Shown: piece after piece, positions 40,367-50,567 of the stretch
How the letters are laid out: the number at the start of each line of letters is the position of its first letter
Numbering within the stretch: position 1 is the stretch's first letter
Position numbers and translations under genes: made by a program
From: Psychrosphaera sp. B3R10
GTDB taxonomy: Bacteria > Pseudomonadota > Gammaproteobacteria > Enterobacterales > Alteromonadaceae
DNA: 64,000 nt
Direction of reading: 5' to 3'
Assembly (NCBI RefSeq): GCF_018861025.1
Contig: NZ_JAHKQH010000007.1
Span: 297,652 to 361,651 of the forward strand
The notes under the pieces: generated by a model
Told to the model about the DNA's origin: nothing
Seen by the model: only the letters and a program-made list of their open reading frames with translations
Databases searched by the model: none

Positions 40367-41578
40367 TTAGTTTGGCAACACCATTATTCGATTAAATTGA
40401 TCAAACTCTGCCATGCAGAAGTTTTCTAACTTTAATGCTTCATGTGCATCGGTTTTGGTTTGACGCCACTGCGTAAACGGTTTGTTATACTCTTTAATGA
40501 GCCCACGAATTGGACGTTCAATACTTTCCAGTGCCGACTTAAACTTATCCCTATTACTAGGCATGTCATCCGTCATTGTAATTTGTTGCAAAGCCTGAGT
40601 TACGATTCTTCCTAGGTCATATGCATGAACAAATCCTGCTTGGGCTTTTACTTCGTCTTTTTTTCCTATTGCGGCCGGAAACATTTTTTTAACCCGAGCA
40701 TGTACATCTAAACTGAAAGGTGTTTGCCACCCTCCACTAAAACCAAAACAACTTTGAATAAATGAAAGCGTAACGTTTTCTTTAATTTGCTTTGTCATCA
40801 ACTCCTCAGCATCACCTCCAGTTAATCCCCAATGGCTGACAATTGGCACTCTATCCGCTTTAGGCAATAAAGCCATAGCCTTCAGAAAATGTTTTGACTC
40901 GGTATAATTACTCACCAAAATGATACAATCACTGCCGCCTACAACGGCGTTTCTAATTTCAATATTTGCAGTGTTTTGTTTGGTATTCCAGCCAAACCAG
41001 CTAATGCCATATGTGACTTTGCCATCTAAATATTCCGATATTGTTTTGTAATTAGATTTTCCCCATTGGGTATCTTCTAAAAATAGGTGAGGCTTTTTGC
41101 ACTGTAGTTGACCAATGGCATATTCGCCTATCCTTTGACCTGCTATTGAATCATCAATTGATAACCTAAAAACCCAATTATTATCACTGGGATAACGAGT
41201 GATAGGCCCACCAGCAGCCCAAGGGATCAATAAAGGTATCCGACTTTGATTGATATATTCACGGTGTTGAATATAAGGTGGGGAATGCACTCCTCCCAAA
41301 ACAAACAGAGCATCATCGTCTTTTTCAAACTGCTTAAAATGGCTAAAGCTACGGTTTGCATTACCTCTATGGTTTTTTTCGACGATTTCTAAACGATAAC
41401 CCAAAGGTTCTGAATCAAATTCCGACAAAGCCGTCAACAAGCCAATTTTCATCGCCAACGCAGCGTCACGATTTATCGAATAATCTGCATCATGATAAAT
41501 TTTATAGGTCTTAATCGGTGACGCGACGCTAAGGCTTGAAAAAAAAACCAGCATAAATAGGTAAGTAGATAATTTCAT
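40367..41578 (-). CDS. Periplasmic ABC-type substrate-binding protein (branched-chain amino acid/amide type)
   Basis: 403 residues with a signal peptide ending about residue 19 (SLSVA). It has the type I periplasmic binding fold (Peripla_BP_6-like): an N-terminal lobe with LGGVHSPPYIQHREYINQSRIPLLIPWA and a second lobe with WFGWNTKQNTANIEIRNAVVGG. No transporter genes are near. It precedes the hybrid kinase by one base, so a two-component input role, like that of binding proteins that feed chemosensors, is more likely than transport. Ligand unknown. Confidence 0.8.
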   Translation of the reverse strand: MKLSTYLFMLVFFSSLSVASPIKTYKIYHDADYSINRDAALAMKIGLLTALSEFDSEPLGYRLEIVEKNHRGNANRSFSHFKQFEKDDDALFVLGGVHSPPYIQHREYINQSRIPLLIPWAAGGPITRYPSDNNWVFRLSIDDSIAGQRIGEYAIGQLQCKKPHLFLEDTQWGKSNYKTISEYLDGKVTYGISWFGWNTKQNTANIEIRNAVVGGSDCIILVSNYTESKHFLKAMALLPKADRVPIVSHWGLTGGDAEELMTKQIKENVTLSFIQSCFGFSGGWQTPFSLDVHARVKKMFPAAIGKKDEVKAQAGFVHAYDLGRIVTQALQQITMTDDMPSNRDKFKSALESIERPIRGLIKEYNKPFTQWRQTKTDAHEALKLENFCMAEFDQFNRIMVLPN

Positions 41579-41703
41579 TAGTCTAATTTATAAAAATGAA
41601 AACTACATTGATAGTAGTTCAAAGGGCAATAATTAGCGAATATCCAAGGGAATAAATATAGATTTTACATTTTTGTTGGATAACAAAATATAAGCTCGTA
41701 GAA

Positions 41704-41730
41704 CCAAAAAGCGCGGTGTTAACCGCGCTT
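41704..41730 (-). terminator. Terminator of gnd
   Basis: AAGCGCGGT (41709-41717) pairs with ACCGCGCTT (41722-41730). On the minus strand five T follow. It is 7 bases past the gnd stop. Confidence 0.9.
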
Positions 41731-41736
41731 ATTTAA

Positions 41737-43191
41737 TTAAATTGAATACGTTGTAGAAGCCGTGTCACCGCCTCGACCTGTCCAATTTGTATGGAAAAAC
41801 TCACCGCGAGGTTTATCATTTCGTTCATACGTATGAGCACCAAAATAATCTCTTTGGGCCTGTAGTAAATTAGCCGGTAAGTTTGCTGTTCTGTAACCGT
41901 CAAAATAGCTTAATGCAGATGACATGCATGGCAATGAAACACCACTCATTGCCGCGGTTGCAACAACCTTTCTCCACCCTTTTTGAGCGTCTTTAACAAC
42001 TTGATTAAAATAATCGTCAACTAATAAGTTTTCAATATTTTCATCCTTGTCGTAGGCCGCTTTAATATTGTCCAAGAAAACTGAGCGGATTATACAACCA
42101 CCACGCCACATCAAAGCGATTGCGCCATAGTTCAATTGATAGTTGTATTCTGTTGATGCTTGTTTCATCAATGCAAAACCTTGAGCATAAGATACAATTT
42201 TAGACGCCAATAATGCATCTTTTAGTGCATCTATGATTTCTTGTTTATCGCCATCAAATTCTTCAGTGATCCCTTCAATTAGACCTGACGCGGCAACACG
42301 CTCTGGTTTAATTGCAGATAAGCAACGAGCAAATACCGCTTCACCGATTAGAGTTAACGGCGTACCTAAATGAAGTGCTGTAACGCCAGTCCATTTACCA
42401 GTCCCTTTTTGGCCTGCTGTATCTAAAATTTTGTCGATAAGCGGCGAACCATCAGCTTCTTTATAAGCCAATATATCCGCAGTAATTTCAATTAAGTAAC
42501 TGCTAAGTTCTGTTTCATTCCACTGCACAAAAACACGTTGTATTTCATCAGCAGACATTTTAAGTAAGTCGCGCATAATTAAATAGGCTTCACAAATTAA
42601 CTGCATGTCACCATATTCAATGCCATTGTGAACCATTTTAACAAAGTGCCCTGCACCGCCATTACCCACCCAATCACAGCAAGGTACATCGCCTTCAACT
42701 TTCGCACTAATACCTTGGAAGATAGGTTTTAATGTTGGCCACGCCTCTGGTGCACCACCTGGCATAATAGATGGACCTAACAAGGCACCTTCTTCACCAC
42801 CTGAAACACCTGAACCTACATAAAGAATGCCGCGGGCTTTAAGTTCAGATGTACGACGATCTGAATCTTCAAACTGGGTATTCCCACCATCAATAATAAT
42901 ATCACCCGCTTCTAACAATGGGGCAATTTGCTCAATCATAGCGTCAACAACTTGGCCTGCCTTAACCATTAACATTACTTTTCTTGGTGACTCTAACGAA
43001 TCAACAAGTTCTTGCAACGAAAATGCGCCACGAATGGATTTACCTTCCGCACGACCGTTTATAAAGCTTTCGACTTTGTCTGTCGAACGGTTATACGCCG
43101 TTACTGTAAAGCCTTTACTTGCCATATTCAGGATCAGATTTTCGCCCATTACCGCTAAACCGACGACTCCGATATCAGATTTTGATTTCAT
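41737..43191 (-). CDS. gnd: 6-phosphogluconate dehydrogenase, decarboxylating
   Basis: 484 residues, the long bacterial/eukaryotic type. It oxidises 6-phosphogluconate to ribulose 5-phosphate with NADP+ in the pentose phosphate pathway. The NADP fold GVVGLAVMGENL, the substrate segment GGAGHFVKMVHNGIEYGD and the C-terminal TNWTGRGG are present. No zwf or edd gene is adjacent. Its own terminator follows. Confidence 0.97.
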   Translation of the reverse strand: MKSKSDIGVVGLAVMGENLILNMASKGFTVTAYNRSTDKVESFINGRAEGKSIRGAFSLQELVDSLESPRKVMLMVKAGQVVDAMIEQIAPLLEAGDIIIDGGNTQFEDSDRRTSELKARGILYVGSGVSGGEEGALLGPSIMPGGAPEAWPTLKPIFQGISAKVEGDVPCCDWVGNGGAGHFVKMVHNGIEYGDMQLICEAYLIMRDLLKMSADEIQRVFVQWNETELSSYLIEITADILAYKEADGSPLIDKILDTAGQKGTGKWTGVTALHLGTPLTLIGEAVFARCLSAIKPERVAASGLIEGITEEFDGDKQEIIDALKDALLASKIVSYAQGFALMKQASTEYNYQLNYGAIALMWRGGCIIRSVFLDNIKAAYDKDENIENLLVDDYFNQVVKDAQKGWRKVVATAAMSGVSLPCMSSALSYFDGYRTANLPANLLQAQRDYFGAHTYERNDKPRGEFFHTNWTGRGGDTASTTYSI

Positions 43192-43543
43192 GGTTTTATT
43201 TTTCCTGTTTGTAGAATATTGCCAATCGTGCGTTTGTAATTAGCTTCGGTAAATTTATCCACTAAAAATAGCAATCCTTTGTATTAAAACGAGTTTAAGA
43301 CCGGAAAACGATGACAATATGCAAAATTTTATATAACTAAAATATTAACTAATCCGAGCTTTATATAACGCTTTTAGAATTTCAGCAAATAAAGAAATGG
43401 AATAGAACAGTCACCGACAAGCATAACTTAGTCTAATTATTCATCTTTACTCTAAAAAAACAGCAAAAATTCGCTCTTTGCCCCATAAACGAGCCAAATT
43501 AATTTACCAATATTCAAATATACAAATTAACTAAACCAAATCA
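43192..43543. other. Intergenic region between gnd and the TRIC/UPF0126 gene
   Basis: About 350 AT-rich bases containing the gnd upstream region. No ORF, hairpin with T-tract, or RNA is recognisable. Confidence 0.4.
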
Positions 43544-44149
43544 TTAATTCTTATAACGAAATACATGGATCTGCCAATGCCATTTTATGGCAGCTAGACG
43601 AAGAATAAAGACCGTAGAAAAACCTAATGCAACCGCAATTCCCGGAATAAAATGCAGCGCTAGGACATAAATAGACGCTCCAATAATGCAGCACATTGCA
43701 TACAATTCCTTTTGTAAGATCATCGGAACTCGGTTCGCCAGCACATCGCGTAACATTCCACCAAAACATCCTGTCATCATCCCCATGATAATTGCAGTGA
43801 TATCTGAGACGCCATACGACAACGCTTTTTCAGTGCCCATAACGACAAAAAGCGCTAAGCCAAGAGCATCGGCAAATTCAAGAGACTTTGCGGGTAGTTT
43901 CTGCGTTTGATTGATCCAAATAACGGCCCCAAAACTCGCGACAAAAATCACATAAAAGTAGTTTGCATCTGTTAGCCAAAACACTGGGGCATCCAGTAAT
44001 AAATCTCTAATTGTGCCACCGCCTATGGCGGTTACTGCTGCAAGCACAAGCACTCCTACTCCATCCATTTTGCGTTTAAATGCCAATATCGCCCCTGAAA
44101 TGGCAAACACACCGCAACCGATTAAATCAAATGTATAGAGCCAATCCAT
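43544..44149 (-). CDS. TRIC/UPF0126-family membrane protein (YadS/YicG-like)
   Basis: 201 residues, about seven helices in a duplicated three-helix pattern. The two repeats show GCGVFAISGAILAFKRKMD and GGGTIRDLLLD, then GCFGGMLRDVLANR, the glycine-rich kinks of the family. Bacterial members form trimeric cation channels or, in YicG-type studies, glycine-related transport. The function here is not settled. Confidence 0.85.
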   Translation of the reverse strand: MDWLYTFDLIGCGVFAISGAILAFKRKMDGVGVLVLAAVTAIGGGTIRDLLLDAPVFWLTDANYFYVIFVASFGAVIWINQTQKLPAKSLEFADALGLALFVVMGTEKALSYGVSDITAIIMGMMTGCFGGMLRDVLANRVPMILQKELYAMCCIIGASIYVLALHFIPGIAVALGFSTVFILRLAAIKWHWQIHVFRYKN

Positions 44150-44202
44150 TTAACCTTCCTCTTCCTACAAATTTAAAATTTACCAAACCATGATATCAAA
44201 CA

Positions 44203-44232
44203 TAAAAAAACCAACATATCTAATGTTGGTTT
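44203..44232 (-). terminator. Bidirectional terminator between the ABC permease and TRIC genes
   Basis: AAACCAACAT (44208-44217) pairs with ATGTTGGTTT (44223-44232), loop ATCTA. On the minus strand a run of seven T follows; on the plus strand five T. It ends the ABC exporter operon. Confidence 0.88.
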
Positions 44233-44282
44233 TTGCAGACAAATCCGTACTTACGCTGACTTACTAATAAGTCATATCGTTT

Positions 44283-45452
44283 TTATAATCCAAGTACGAC
44301 TTTTTCCGATTTTAATGATCGTGCGATAAACAATACAATCAATACCGTCGCAATAACAGTTACAATTGAGCCGCCAATAAACGGCAAATAGCTCTCAAGT
44401 TCACCACGGATCATTTGGCTAATTGCTTGTTGCTGCGCCACAATTGGCACATAGCTTAAAGCCATGTGTTTATAGTTGCTAAACTCCAGGGCCATTGGAA
44501 CAACAACCGGAATGATAATGGTATATTGAATATAAGACTGTGCTTCTTTAAACGACTTCGCATGAAATGCGGTAAGCAATTGAAAAGCTGCCGCAAAAAA
44601 CGCTAATGGTAATAATAACAACCAAATAGTAAACGCAAGTCCAGCATCAAAGTGAAATGCCATTCCCAGCTTATGGAGCGGTATAAATGGTATGACCAAG
44701 GCCGTTAAGCCAACACTCAATGTGCCGCCGGCAACGCCAAATAAACCTGTATTAAGTGTTTTAGCCGCAACCACCTGCAATGTCGTCACCGGTTGCATCA
44801 ATAATAATTCCAACGAATTACGCTCGCGCTCACCTGCGCTGCTGTCAATCGCCGTATTAGTTGATGAAACAAATACTGCAACTAAGATCATAATGCCTAA
44901 CATGCCTAACAGAAGTGCAGATTTAGAACTTGGCGAACTTGTATCATTTTCTTCAACATGTATCGCATTTAATATATCTGGCGATATGCCTCGGGACATT
45001 AACTTCATCCCGACTAACTGACTTTGGTAGCCTTGGATAACTCTTTGAATACGTCTGACTCGGTCATTCGTTTCTTTTTTAGAGTAATCTGCCGTTAATT
45101 TAATCTCCGCCGTTTTACCTAGCTCTAAACGTGTGGCAAAGTCTTCATCAAATTCGATGGTAATTTTTGAATGTTCGACAGACTCTCCATCCAATTCAAA
45201 AGTTTTACCTTGTTCTGGGGGAACGGCATGGAAAATTTGCCGCTGATTTAACAACTCAACGATATGTGGTGCCTGCGCTTCATTTACGATCTCTACATAC
45301 AAATCGTCCACACTGCGAGCTTTATCAAGCATAAACGTCATCATGCCGGCAAAAAATATCGGGCTAAACAAGGCTCCGGCCATTGCGGCAAATACCGCAC
45401 GTTTATCTCTGACTGAATCTTTAAACTCTTTTTTAAATAATGAAAAAATCAT
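44283..45452 (-). CDS. natB: ABC-2 type permease, NatB-like
   Basis: 389 residues. One N-terminal helix, a large extracytoplasmic domain (about residues 40-180), then five or six helices at about 185-380, as in NatB-type ABC-2 permeases. In Bacillus NatAB exports sodium; in proteobacteria the substrate is unproven. It overlaps the ATPase gene by four bases (ATGA). The upstream hydrolase gene is probably cotranscribed. Confidence 0.82.
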   Translation of the reverse strand: MIFSLFKKEFKDSVRDKRAVFAAMAGALFSPIFFAGMMTFMLDKARSVDDLYVEIVNEAQAPHIVELLNQRQIFHAVPPEQGKTFELDGESVEHSKITIEFDEDFATRLELGKTAEIKLTADYSKKETNDRVRRIQRVIQGYQSQLVGMKLMSRGISPDILNAIHVEENDTSSPSSKSALLLGMLGIMILVAVFVSSTNTAIDSSAGERERNSLELLLMQPVTTLQVVAAKTLNTGLFGVAGGTLSVGLTALVIPFIPLHKLGMAFHFDAGLAFTIWLLLLPLAFFAAAFQLLTAFHAKSFKEAQSYIQYTIIIPVVVPMALEFSNYKHMALSYVPIVAQQQAISQMIRGELESYLPFIGGSIVTVIATVLIVLFIARSLKSEKVVLGL

Positions 45453-46183
45453 GCTGCAATTCCCTCATCGCTACCAATTAGACTCACAAACGCTTCCTCT
45501 AATGTTGACTCACCCGTCATCTCACAGAGCTCCTGTGGTGTACCAACGGCCGCAACCTGACCGTTCGCAACAACAATAACTTTGTCACATAGTGCTGCAA
45601 CTTCTTGCATGACATGGGATGAAAACAAAATGCACTTACCTTGCTTTTTAAGGTCTAACAATACATCTCTTAAAATACGTGTACTCATAACATCCAAACC
45701 ACGAGTCGGTTCATCTAAAATGAGATTTTTAGGCTGATGTACTAAGGCTTGCGCAAGCACGACTTTCATCCGTTGACCCTGCGAAAACCCAGCACATTTA
45801 CGGTCGGCAATATCTTCAATACCTAGTTGGGTAATGATGCTACTCAATGCATCTTCCAATTTTTGACCTTTAAGGCCGTGTAACTCTGCAAAATAACTGA
45901 TCTGTTCTCTTGCGGTTAAACGTTCGTATAATCCAAACTTGTCTGGAAAAATACCGATTTGACGACGTGCGCCGATTGGGTCCACTTGGCTGTCGATTGA
46001 ATTAATCAACCCTTGGCCTTCTTCAGCTTTTAACAACCCATATAACACGCGAAGAGCGGTCGTTTTACCCGCGCCATTTGGTCCCAAAATACCGGTAATT
46101 TGGCCATCTTCTGCTGAAAAACTCATGTTGTTTAATGCGTTTATATCACCAAAATGTTTTACTAAATCTTTAACTTCTAACAT
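45449..46183 (-). CDS. natA: ABC transporter ATP-binding protein, NatA-like
   Basis: 244 residues. Walker A GPNGAGKTT is at 34-42, the signature is FSQGQRMKV, Walker B LILDEPTRGLD and the switch His in SSHVMQE are intact. It is the energising subunit for the NatB-like permease encoded next. It begins 9 bp after the hydrolase stop. Confidence 0.9.
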   Translation of the reverse strand: MLEVKDLVKHFGDINALNNMSFSAEDGQITGILGPNGAGKTTALRVLYGLLKAEEGQGLINSIDSQVDPIGARRQIGIFPDKFGLYERLTAREQISYFAELHGLKGQKLEDALSSIITQLGIEDIADRKCAGFSQGQRMKVVLAQALVHQPKNLILDEPTRGLDVMSTRILRDVLLDLKKQGKCILFSSHVMQEVAALCDKVIVVANGQVAAVGTPQELCEMTGESTLEEAFVSLIGSDEGIAA

Positions 46184-46192
46184 CCCTATCTC

Positions 46193-47665
46193 CTAGTGCA
46201 GTTGATTCATGTCAGTAAAAAACATCATAGGTACTGATTTATCAGCACAGCTATAATCCAAGTCATCAAATTTTCCAACGCTAATAAACGCAGAGATAAG
46301 AGATGTACATTGCCTAATGGAAGCAACATGAGCGCCGTTTTTGATTTCAACATGTTTTGCATTTGGTAAATTTTTCAATGCCATTTCGCCATAGGCCGGT
46401 GGCGTTACGGGGTCATAACTACCAGAAAACAGTAAGACGGGTACATCGGCTGTTACAGGTTCAGCAAAATCGACCGGTGCTGGCCATTTCGGCCAATATT
46501 GACAAACATCGGTAAAATTAGAATGCCCTAATTTACCATTAAAGTAGTTGTCTGCATCTGCATCAAAGGCTTCTGTCTTCCCTCTTGGAATATCTTCATT
46601 ACACAAAATATTCATTGTTAAACCTGGATACATCCCACCAGCGGAACGCTCTGAGTCGACAGTACGACCAATAAAGGCTGTAAGAAAACGTAGGTCGCCA
46701 TTAGCCGCTCGATTTATCATGTAAGGCAACATCTGTCTTGAACCTAAGTCATACAAAGTGCTACGCATTGCTTCAGTAACTTTGTTTTTAGATAAAATGG
46801 CTTCAACAAGCTTCCCCGTTGCCGGATGAAACGTTTTATGCTTAATAGGTCCTTTGTCTAACTGTGCAACTAAGGATAGATAGTCTTGTTTTAAATTTGG
46901 GAACGCTGTTTGGCATTTTTCATTCGTTGAGCAATCAGCTAACAACATGTCAAATGCGCGTTCAGAGGTTTTACCAAACATCCCAATGACAAGTTCCATT
47001 GGCGCATTACTGTCCAATATTGCTGTCTCTATTGATTGTGGGAATAATTTTAGATAGGCAAACCCCGCTCGTGTGCCGTATGACCCGCCAAGTAAATGAA
47101 CTTTGTCAAATCCTAGCGCCTCACGCACTGCTTCAAAATCTTTTATCGAATCATATGTGTTGTAACTTGGCAGATGTCGTGGTGGCATTTCTTTCAGACA
47201 TTTTTCGACGTCTTTTTGAATACTAATGGCACTGTCATCTAAAGCCAATGCGTCTATTAAATCGTCGTCACAACTTAATGGATTCGACTTCCCTGTGCCA
47301 CGTTGATCAATAAACAATATGTCATGTTGTTGACGGGTATCACTCAAGAAACGATCGATTGCCGGGGCTAACTCAGTAGCTGCTTGTCCAGGGCCACCAG
47401 CAAGAAACATAAGAGGATACTCTTTACTTTCCTCTTTGAACTTAGGCAATAAAACAATGTTAAGCACAACTTTATTTGTTTCAGACATCGGCTTACTGCG
47501 GTCTTCTGCCACATCTAAGGTGCCACATTTAGCTTTGCTTTTAATTTTAGGGACAAAACAATCAACTAACGATAATGTTGCATCGGATGGCGCTGCATAT
47601 GTTTTGGTGTTAACTCCAAGCGCAGTGCAAACTAAGATTAACCAACCAAAATTGGTGATTTTCAT
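46193..47665 (-). CDS. Secreted alpha/beta-hydrolase, tripeptidyl aminopeptidase/TAP-like
   Basis: 490 residues with a signal peptide ending near residue 25 (TYAAPS). The alpha/beta-hydrolase nucleophile elbow GGSYGT is near residue 192. The Asp is in SGSYDPVTP and the His in NGAHVAS, near the C-terminus. The C-terminal segment fits the TAP-like domain of the proline iminopeptidase / tripeptidyl aminopeptidase group. It probably releases residues from peptides in the periplasm. It is the first gene of hydrolase-natA-natB. Confidence 0.83.
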   Translation of the reverse strand: MKITNFGWLILVCTALGVNTKTYAAPSDATLSLVDCFVPKIKSKAKCGTLDVAEDRSKPMSETNKVVLNIVLLPKFKEESKEYPLMFLAGGPGQAATELAPAIDRFLSDTRQQHDILFIDQRGTGKSNPLSCDDDLIDALALDDSAISIQKDVEKCLKEMPPRHLPSYNTYDSIKDFEAVREALGFDKVHLLGGSYGTRAGFAYLKLFPQSIETAILDSNAPMELVIGMFGKTSERAFDMLLADCSTNEKCQTAFPNLKQDYLSLVAQLDKGPIKHKTFHPATGKLVEAILSKNKVTEAMRSTLYDLGSRQMLPYMINRAANGDLRFLTAFIGRTVDSERSAGGMYPGLTMNILCNEDIPRGKTEAFDADADNYFNGKLGHSNFTDVCQYWPKWPAPVDFAEPVTADVPVLLFSGSYDPVTPPAYGEMALKNLPNAKHVEIKNGAHVASIRQCTSLISAFISVGKFDDLDYSCADKSVPMMFFTDMNQLH

Positions 47666-47836
47666 TTTTTGACTCCATGTTCTCTATATATTTGAACGAT
47701 TTATAACTGGACACTTTAACTAGGTTAGTCGACTTTACAAAGAAAAAGTTAAGTTTGCTTGTCACTTAATTGGCAACAAGATGTTACGGCCAATTTAAAT
47801 AACGACCTATATATTTATTTTTCACATTCAAAAAAG

Positions 47837-48662
47837 TTATTTAAGTTCGTGTTCAATTGCTGACTTAAATGCAACATATTCATCGTTTAACTCTTGCATC
47901 AACTCTAGGCAATTTGAAATATCAGTTGACCCAGATGCCAGTTCCAATTTAAAGCAAATTGCATTTAATTTATTAGCGCCAATATTACTCGCCGCACCTT
48001 TTAATGCGTGGCAAACATGGCTTATTTGAATAAAGTCTTTTTGCTCCAATAATTCAAACAAACCTTCTATCTCGAGACGAGTTTGCTCAATAAACAAAGC
48101 CAATAACTCTTTAAGCAATGTTTCTTCACCCATCACCCGTGCCAACGCACTTTCTTTATCAAAACGTTTAGTGTCTTGGTTTTCAATCAGTCTCGCGCTT
48201 GTTTTGTAATTTAGCGCCTTTAACCTCAATAATTTTATTATTATATTTGTCAACTTTGACGAGTTCATCACCACTATGTGCGTCAATCATTCTGACTTGA
48301 AAAACATTTGAATAATTATTTATCAAAGATGTAAATATTTTACCGAGATGAGACTTGAAAATATTGACGTCGTTACCGCTATCAGGGTCGACTCCGTTGT
48401 TTTCTATGGCCCGATGAATACCTAAAACAGGCGGCATATCTGCTAAAAACTGTAAGTGTTTATTATTGGTATCAATAAATCGGGTCAAGGTATTTCGTTG
48501 TTCTTTCACCGCATCTTGTAATGACGAAGCAAGGTTGTCATTTGTTAATCGAATTTGCTTCTCGTCTTGAGCATCAATGACAAATAATACAACACCTAAA
48601 AAAATGACAAATACGAAAGGCAATTGCATATTTTTTAAGAATGACATTTGACTAAAAATCAT
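47837..48662 (-). pseudogene. Decayed hybrid histidine kinase: sensor N-terminus fused out of frame to an HPt tail
   Basis: The first frame (48662 to a stop near 48183) encodes one membrane helix and a Cache-like sensor piece ending VKGAKLQNKRETD. A second frame then continues with LIENQDTKRFDKESALARVMGEE and an HPt domain (HALKGAA) to the stop at 47837. In intact hybrid kinases these two pieces flank the kinase and receiver domains. So the middle, over 1.5 kb, appears deleted, with the junction near 48200. The HPt part could still be made from an internal start, but none has a good ribosome site. Confidence 0.7.
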
Positions 48663-49081
48663 GATTTCCCTTTCAAGCGACTGCGCTTTGCTTGTGCATT
48701 AAATAAACATTGCCAAGTATTGACGTTAAATGAGTGCTATTTGTCGCATTAAGTCATCAACAAGTACGTTATTACAAGTTATATGAAACGAATATATTTT
48801 CAATTATTTTTTAGATATAGCGGGCTATTCGACTTACCACAATCGGTAGATGTAAATTAAATTATGTTTACAGATCTAGTTGGTTATATTAACTGTAGAG
48901 TTTTACTATTCTGTGTCATTAATCCAATTTCTAGTCGTAATTTAGCGTTTAATGACAACAATTTTTACCGGTAAATGGTCAAACTAAAGAACAGATAAAA
49001 CAGTGTGTTTTACCTGTTCAACGCAATTGGTATTAACATTGATTTACAAGGCGTAATGAGAACTCGTTTAGTGAATTGAGA
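48663..49081. other. Intergenic region between decayed kinase and CNNM/CorC gene
   Basis: About 420 AT-rich bases. No ORF, RNA or clear repeat; only a short TTTACCGGTAAA palindrome near 48965. Confidence 0.4.
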
Positions 49082-50137
49082 TCAACTCTCTTTAGGGGTT
49101 GTAGTAGGGATTTCTGGTTCTGGTTCTTTCTCAGTTACCGTGGTTTCAGCTTCAACAGCGGTTGTTGATTCAACATCGCGCTCATCAAGTATGGATACCT
49201 GTAACAATGCTTCAATAACATCTTCCAATGTAACAATCCCTTGCACCTCACCGTATTCGTCCACAACCAAAGAAATATGCGCTCTTTGTGTCAGCAATTT
49301 GTTGAATAGCAAAGGCAAACTTAGAGTTTGTGAAACCGTTAAAATTGACGTTACCAGTTTTGATATTCGGTAGTCAGGTTTTACTCGGCTATTTGCTAAC
49401 ATAACATCGGTTTTTAAAACGTAACCAATAATGTCGTCTGGGTCTTTATCAAACACAAGGATTCTGGAGTAAGGAACTGAGCCGTGTAATTTGCAATATT
49501 CTTCTACCGTTGTGTCTTTGTGTAATTTAAATAACAGAGATCTAGGTGTCATGACTTTTCTTATTGTTAAATCTCTAAAATTTAACAAACTTTGAATTAT
49601 GTCGGACTCTCCTTTATGCAATGCCCCAGCTTGCAAACCAAGCTTGGCCATCGCTTCAATTTCAGAACGCATATAAAGACTCTCGTCGTTATCCTGTTTA
49701 AATAACTTGGTAACAAGTTCTGACATCCAAACAAAAGGTTTGAGTAACCAAACTAAATTAACTAAAACTAAGCTCACCGTCGGTGCCAATTGTCGCCAAT
49801 AATTTGCCCCAACAGTTTTAGGAATAATTTCAGAAAAGACCAAAACAAATAGGGTCATAATTGCGGATGCGATACCAATCGCAGAGTCGCCATATAAATG
49901 AGATGCTTGGGCCCCGACCCCTGCTGCGCCTGCGGTGTGGGCAATAGTGTTTAAGGTTAAAATTGCAGATAGAGGTTTATCTACATGCTGATTTAGATTA
50001 TTCATTCGCTTTGCAATTTTAGGATTTTGGAAAGACGCAATATAAGCTGGTGTAATACTAAGTAAAACAGCTTCCATAATCGAACAAATAAACGAGACCA
50101 CAATTGCAATCGTTGCAAACAACAATAACAAAAACAT
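49082..50137 (-). CDS. CNNM/CorC-like membrane protein with DUF21 and CBS domains
   Basis: 351 residues. An N-terminal DUF21 membrane domain (about 1-170, with FSEIIPKTVGA) is followed by a CBS pair (about 190-310). The last 40 residues are acidic and low-complexity (TTVTEKEPEPEIP). There is no complete C-terminal CorC/HlyC transporter-associated domain. Family members act in magnesium or cobalt homeostasis. The name haemolysin in older annotation is not supported. It stands alone. Confidence 0.85.
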   Translation of the reverse strand: MFLLLLFATIAIVVSFICSIMEAVLLSITPAYIASFQNPKIAKRMNNLNQHVDKPLSAILTLNTIAHTAGAAGVGAQASHLYGDSAIGIASAIMTLFVLVFSEIIPKTVGANYWRQLAPTVSLVLVNLVWLLKPFVWMSELVTKLFKQDNDESLYMRSEIEAMAKLGLQAGALHKGESDIIQSLLNFRDLTIRKVMTPRSLLFKLHKDTTVEEYCKLHGSVPYSRILVFDKDPDDIIGYVLKTDVMLANSRVKPDYRISKLVTSILTVSQTLSLPLLFNKLLTQRAHISLVVDEYGEVQGIVTLEDVIEALLQVSILDERDVESTTAVEAETTVTEKEPEPEIPTTTPKES

Positions 50138-50567
50138 TAAACACTCCTTTGTACAGGTTAATAAGGGCGAATTTTATTCCCCAACGATATTCACAATTGA
50201 TCTTCACTACTACATCTTCACTACTACATATATAGGTCAAGTTTTTCAAGTTTCAATTGCTGCGTCGTTGATTAATTGCGAAACCTAATAAAAGGGATTG
50301 GATTTGTCAGCAAGTCAAAATTGGCCAATGCAAATACCCAAGTAAAACTATGGTTTTTTATTCTAAATAAACTAATACTTACCCAATTACTTGTTAAATA
50401 TGTACCAATCGGTATTTAAATACAAAAAGAAAGGTAAAATAAGCGTTAAATCACAACTTTAACGTGCTTAACTACATATTTAGATCATCTAAGTATTGCT
50501 ATTATAATTCCAAATAGCGGATTGTATTTCCACTTTAATGTTGAATATAAATTTATAGGTAAAAAAA
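50138..50567. other. Intergenic region before the RND efflux genes
   Basis: 430 bases, AT-rich. The only clear element is the palindrome at 50403-50414. No regulator gene of the TetR or MarR type is present here. Confidence 0.4.
50403..50414 (+). promoter_or_regulatory. Possible TetR-type operator upstream of the RND operon
   Basis: TACC, four bases, GGTA within TGTACCAATCGGTATTTA. This short palindrome resembles operators of AcrR-like repressors. It lies about 155 bases before the first RND gene. A single short site is weak support. Confidence 0.3.
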
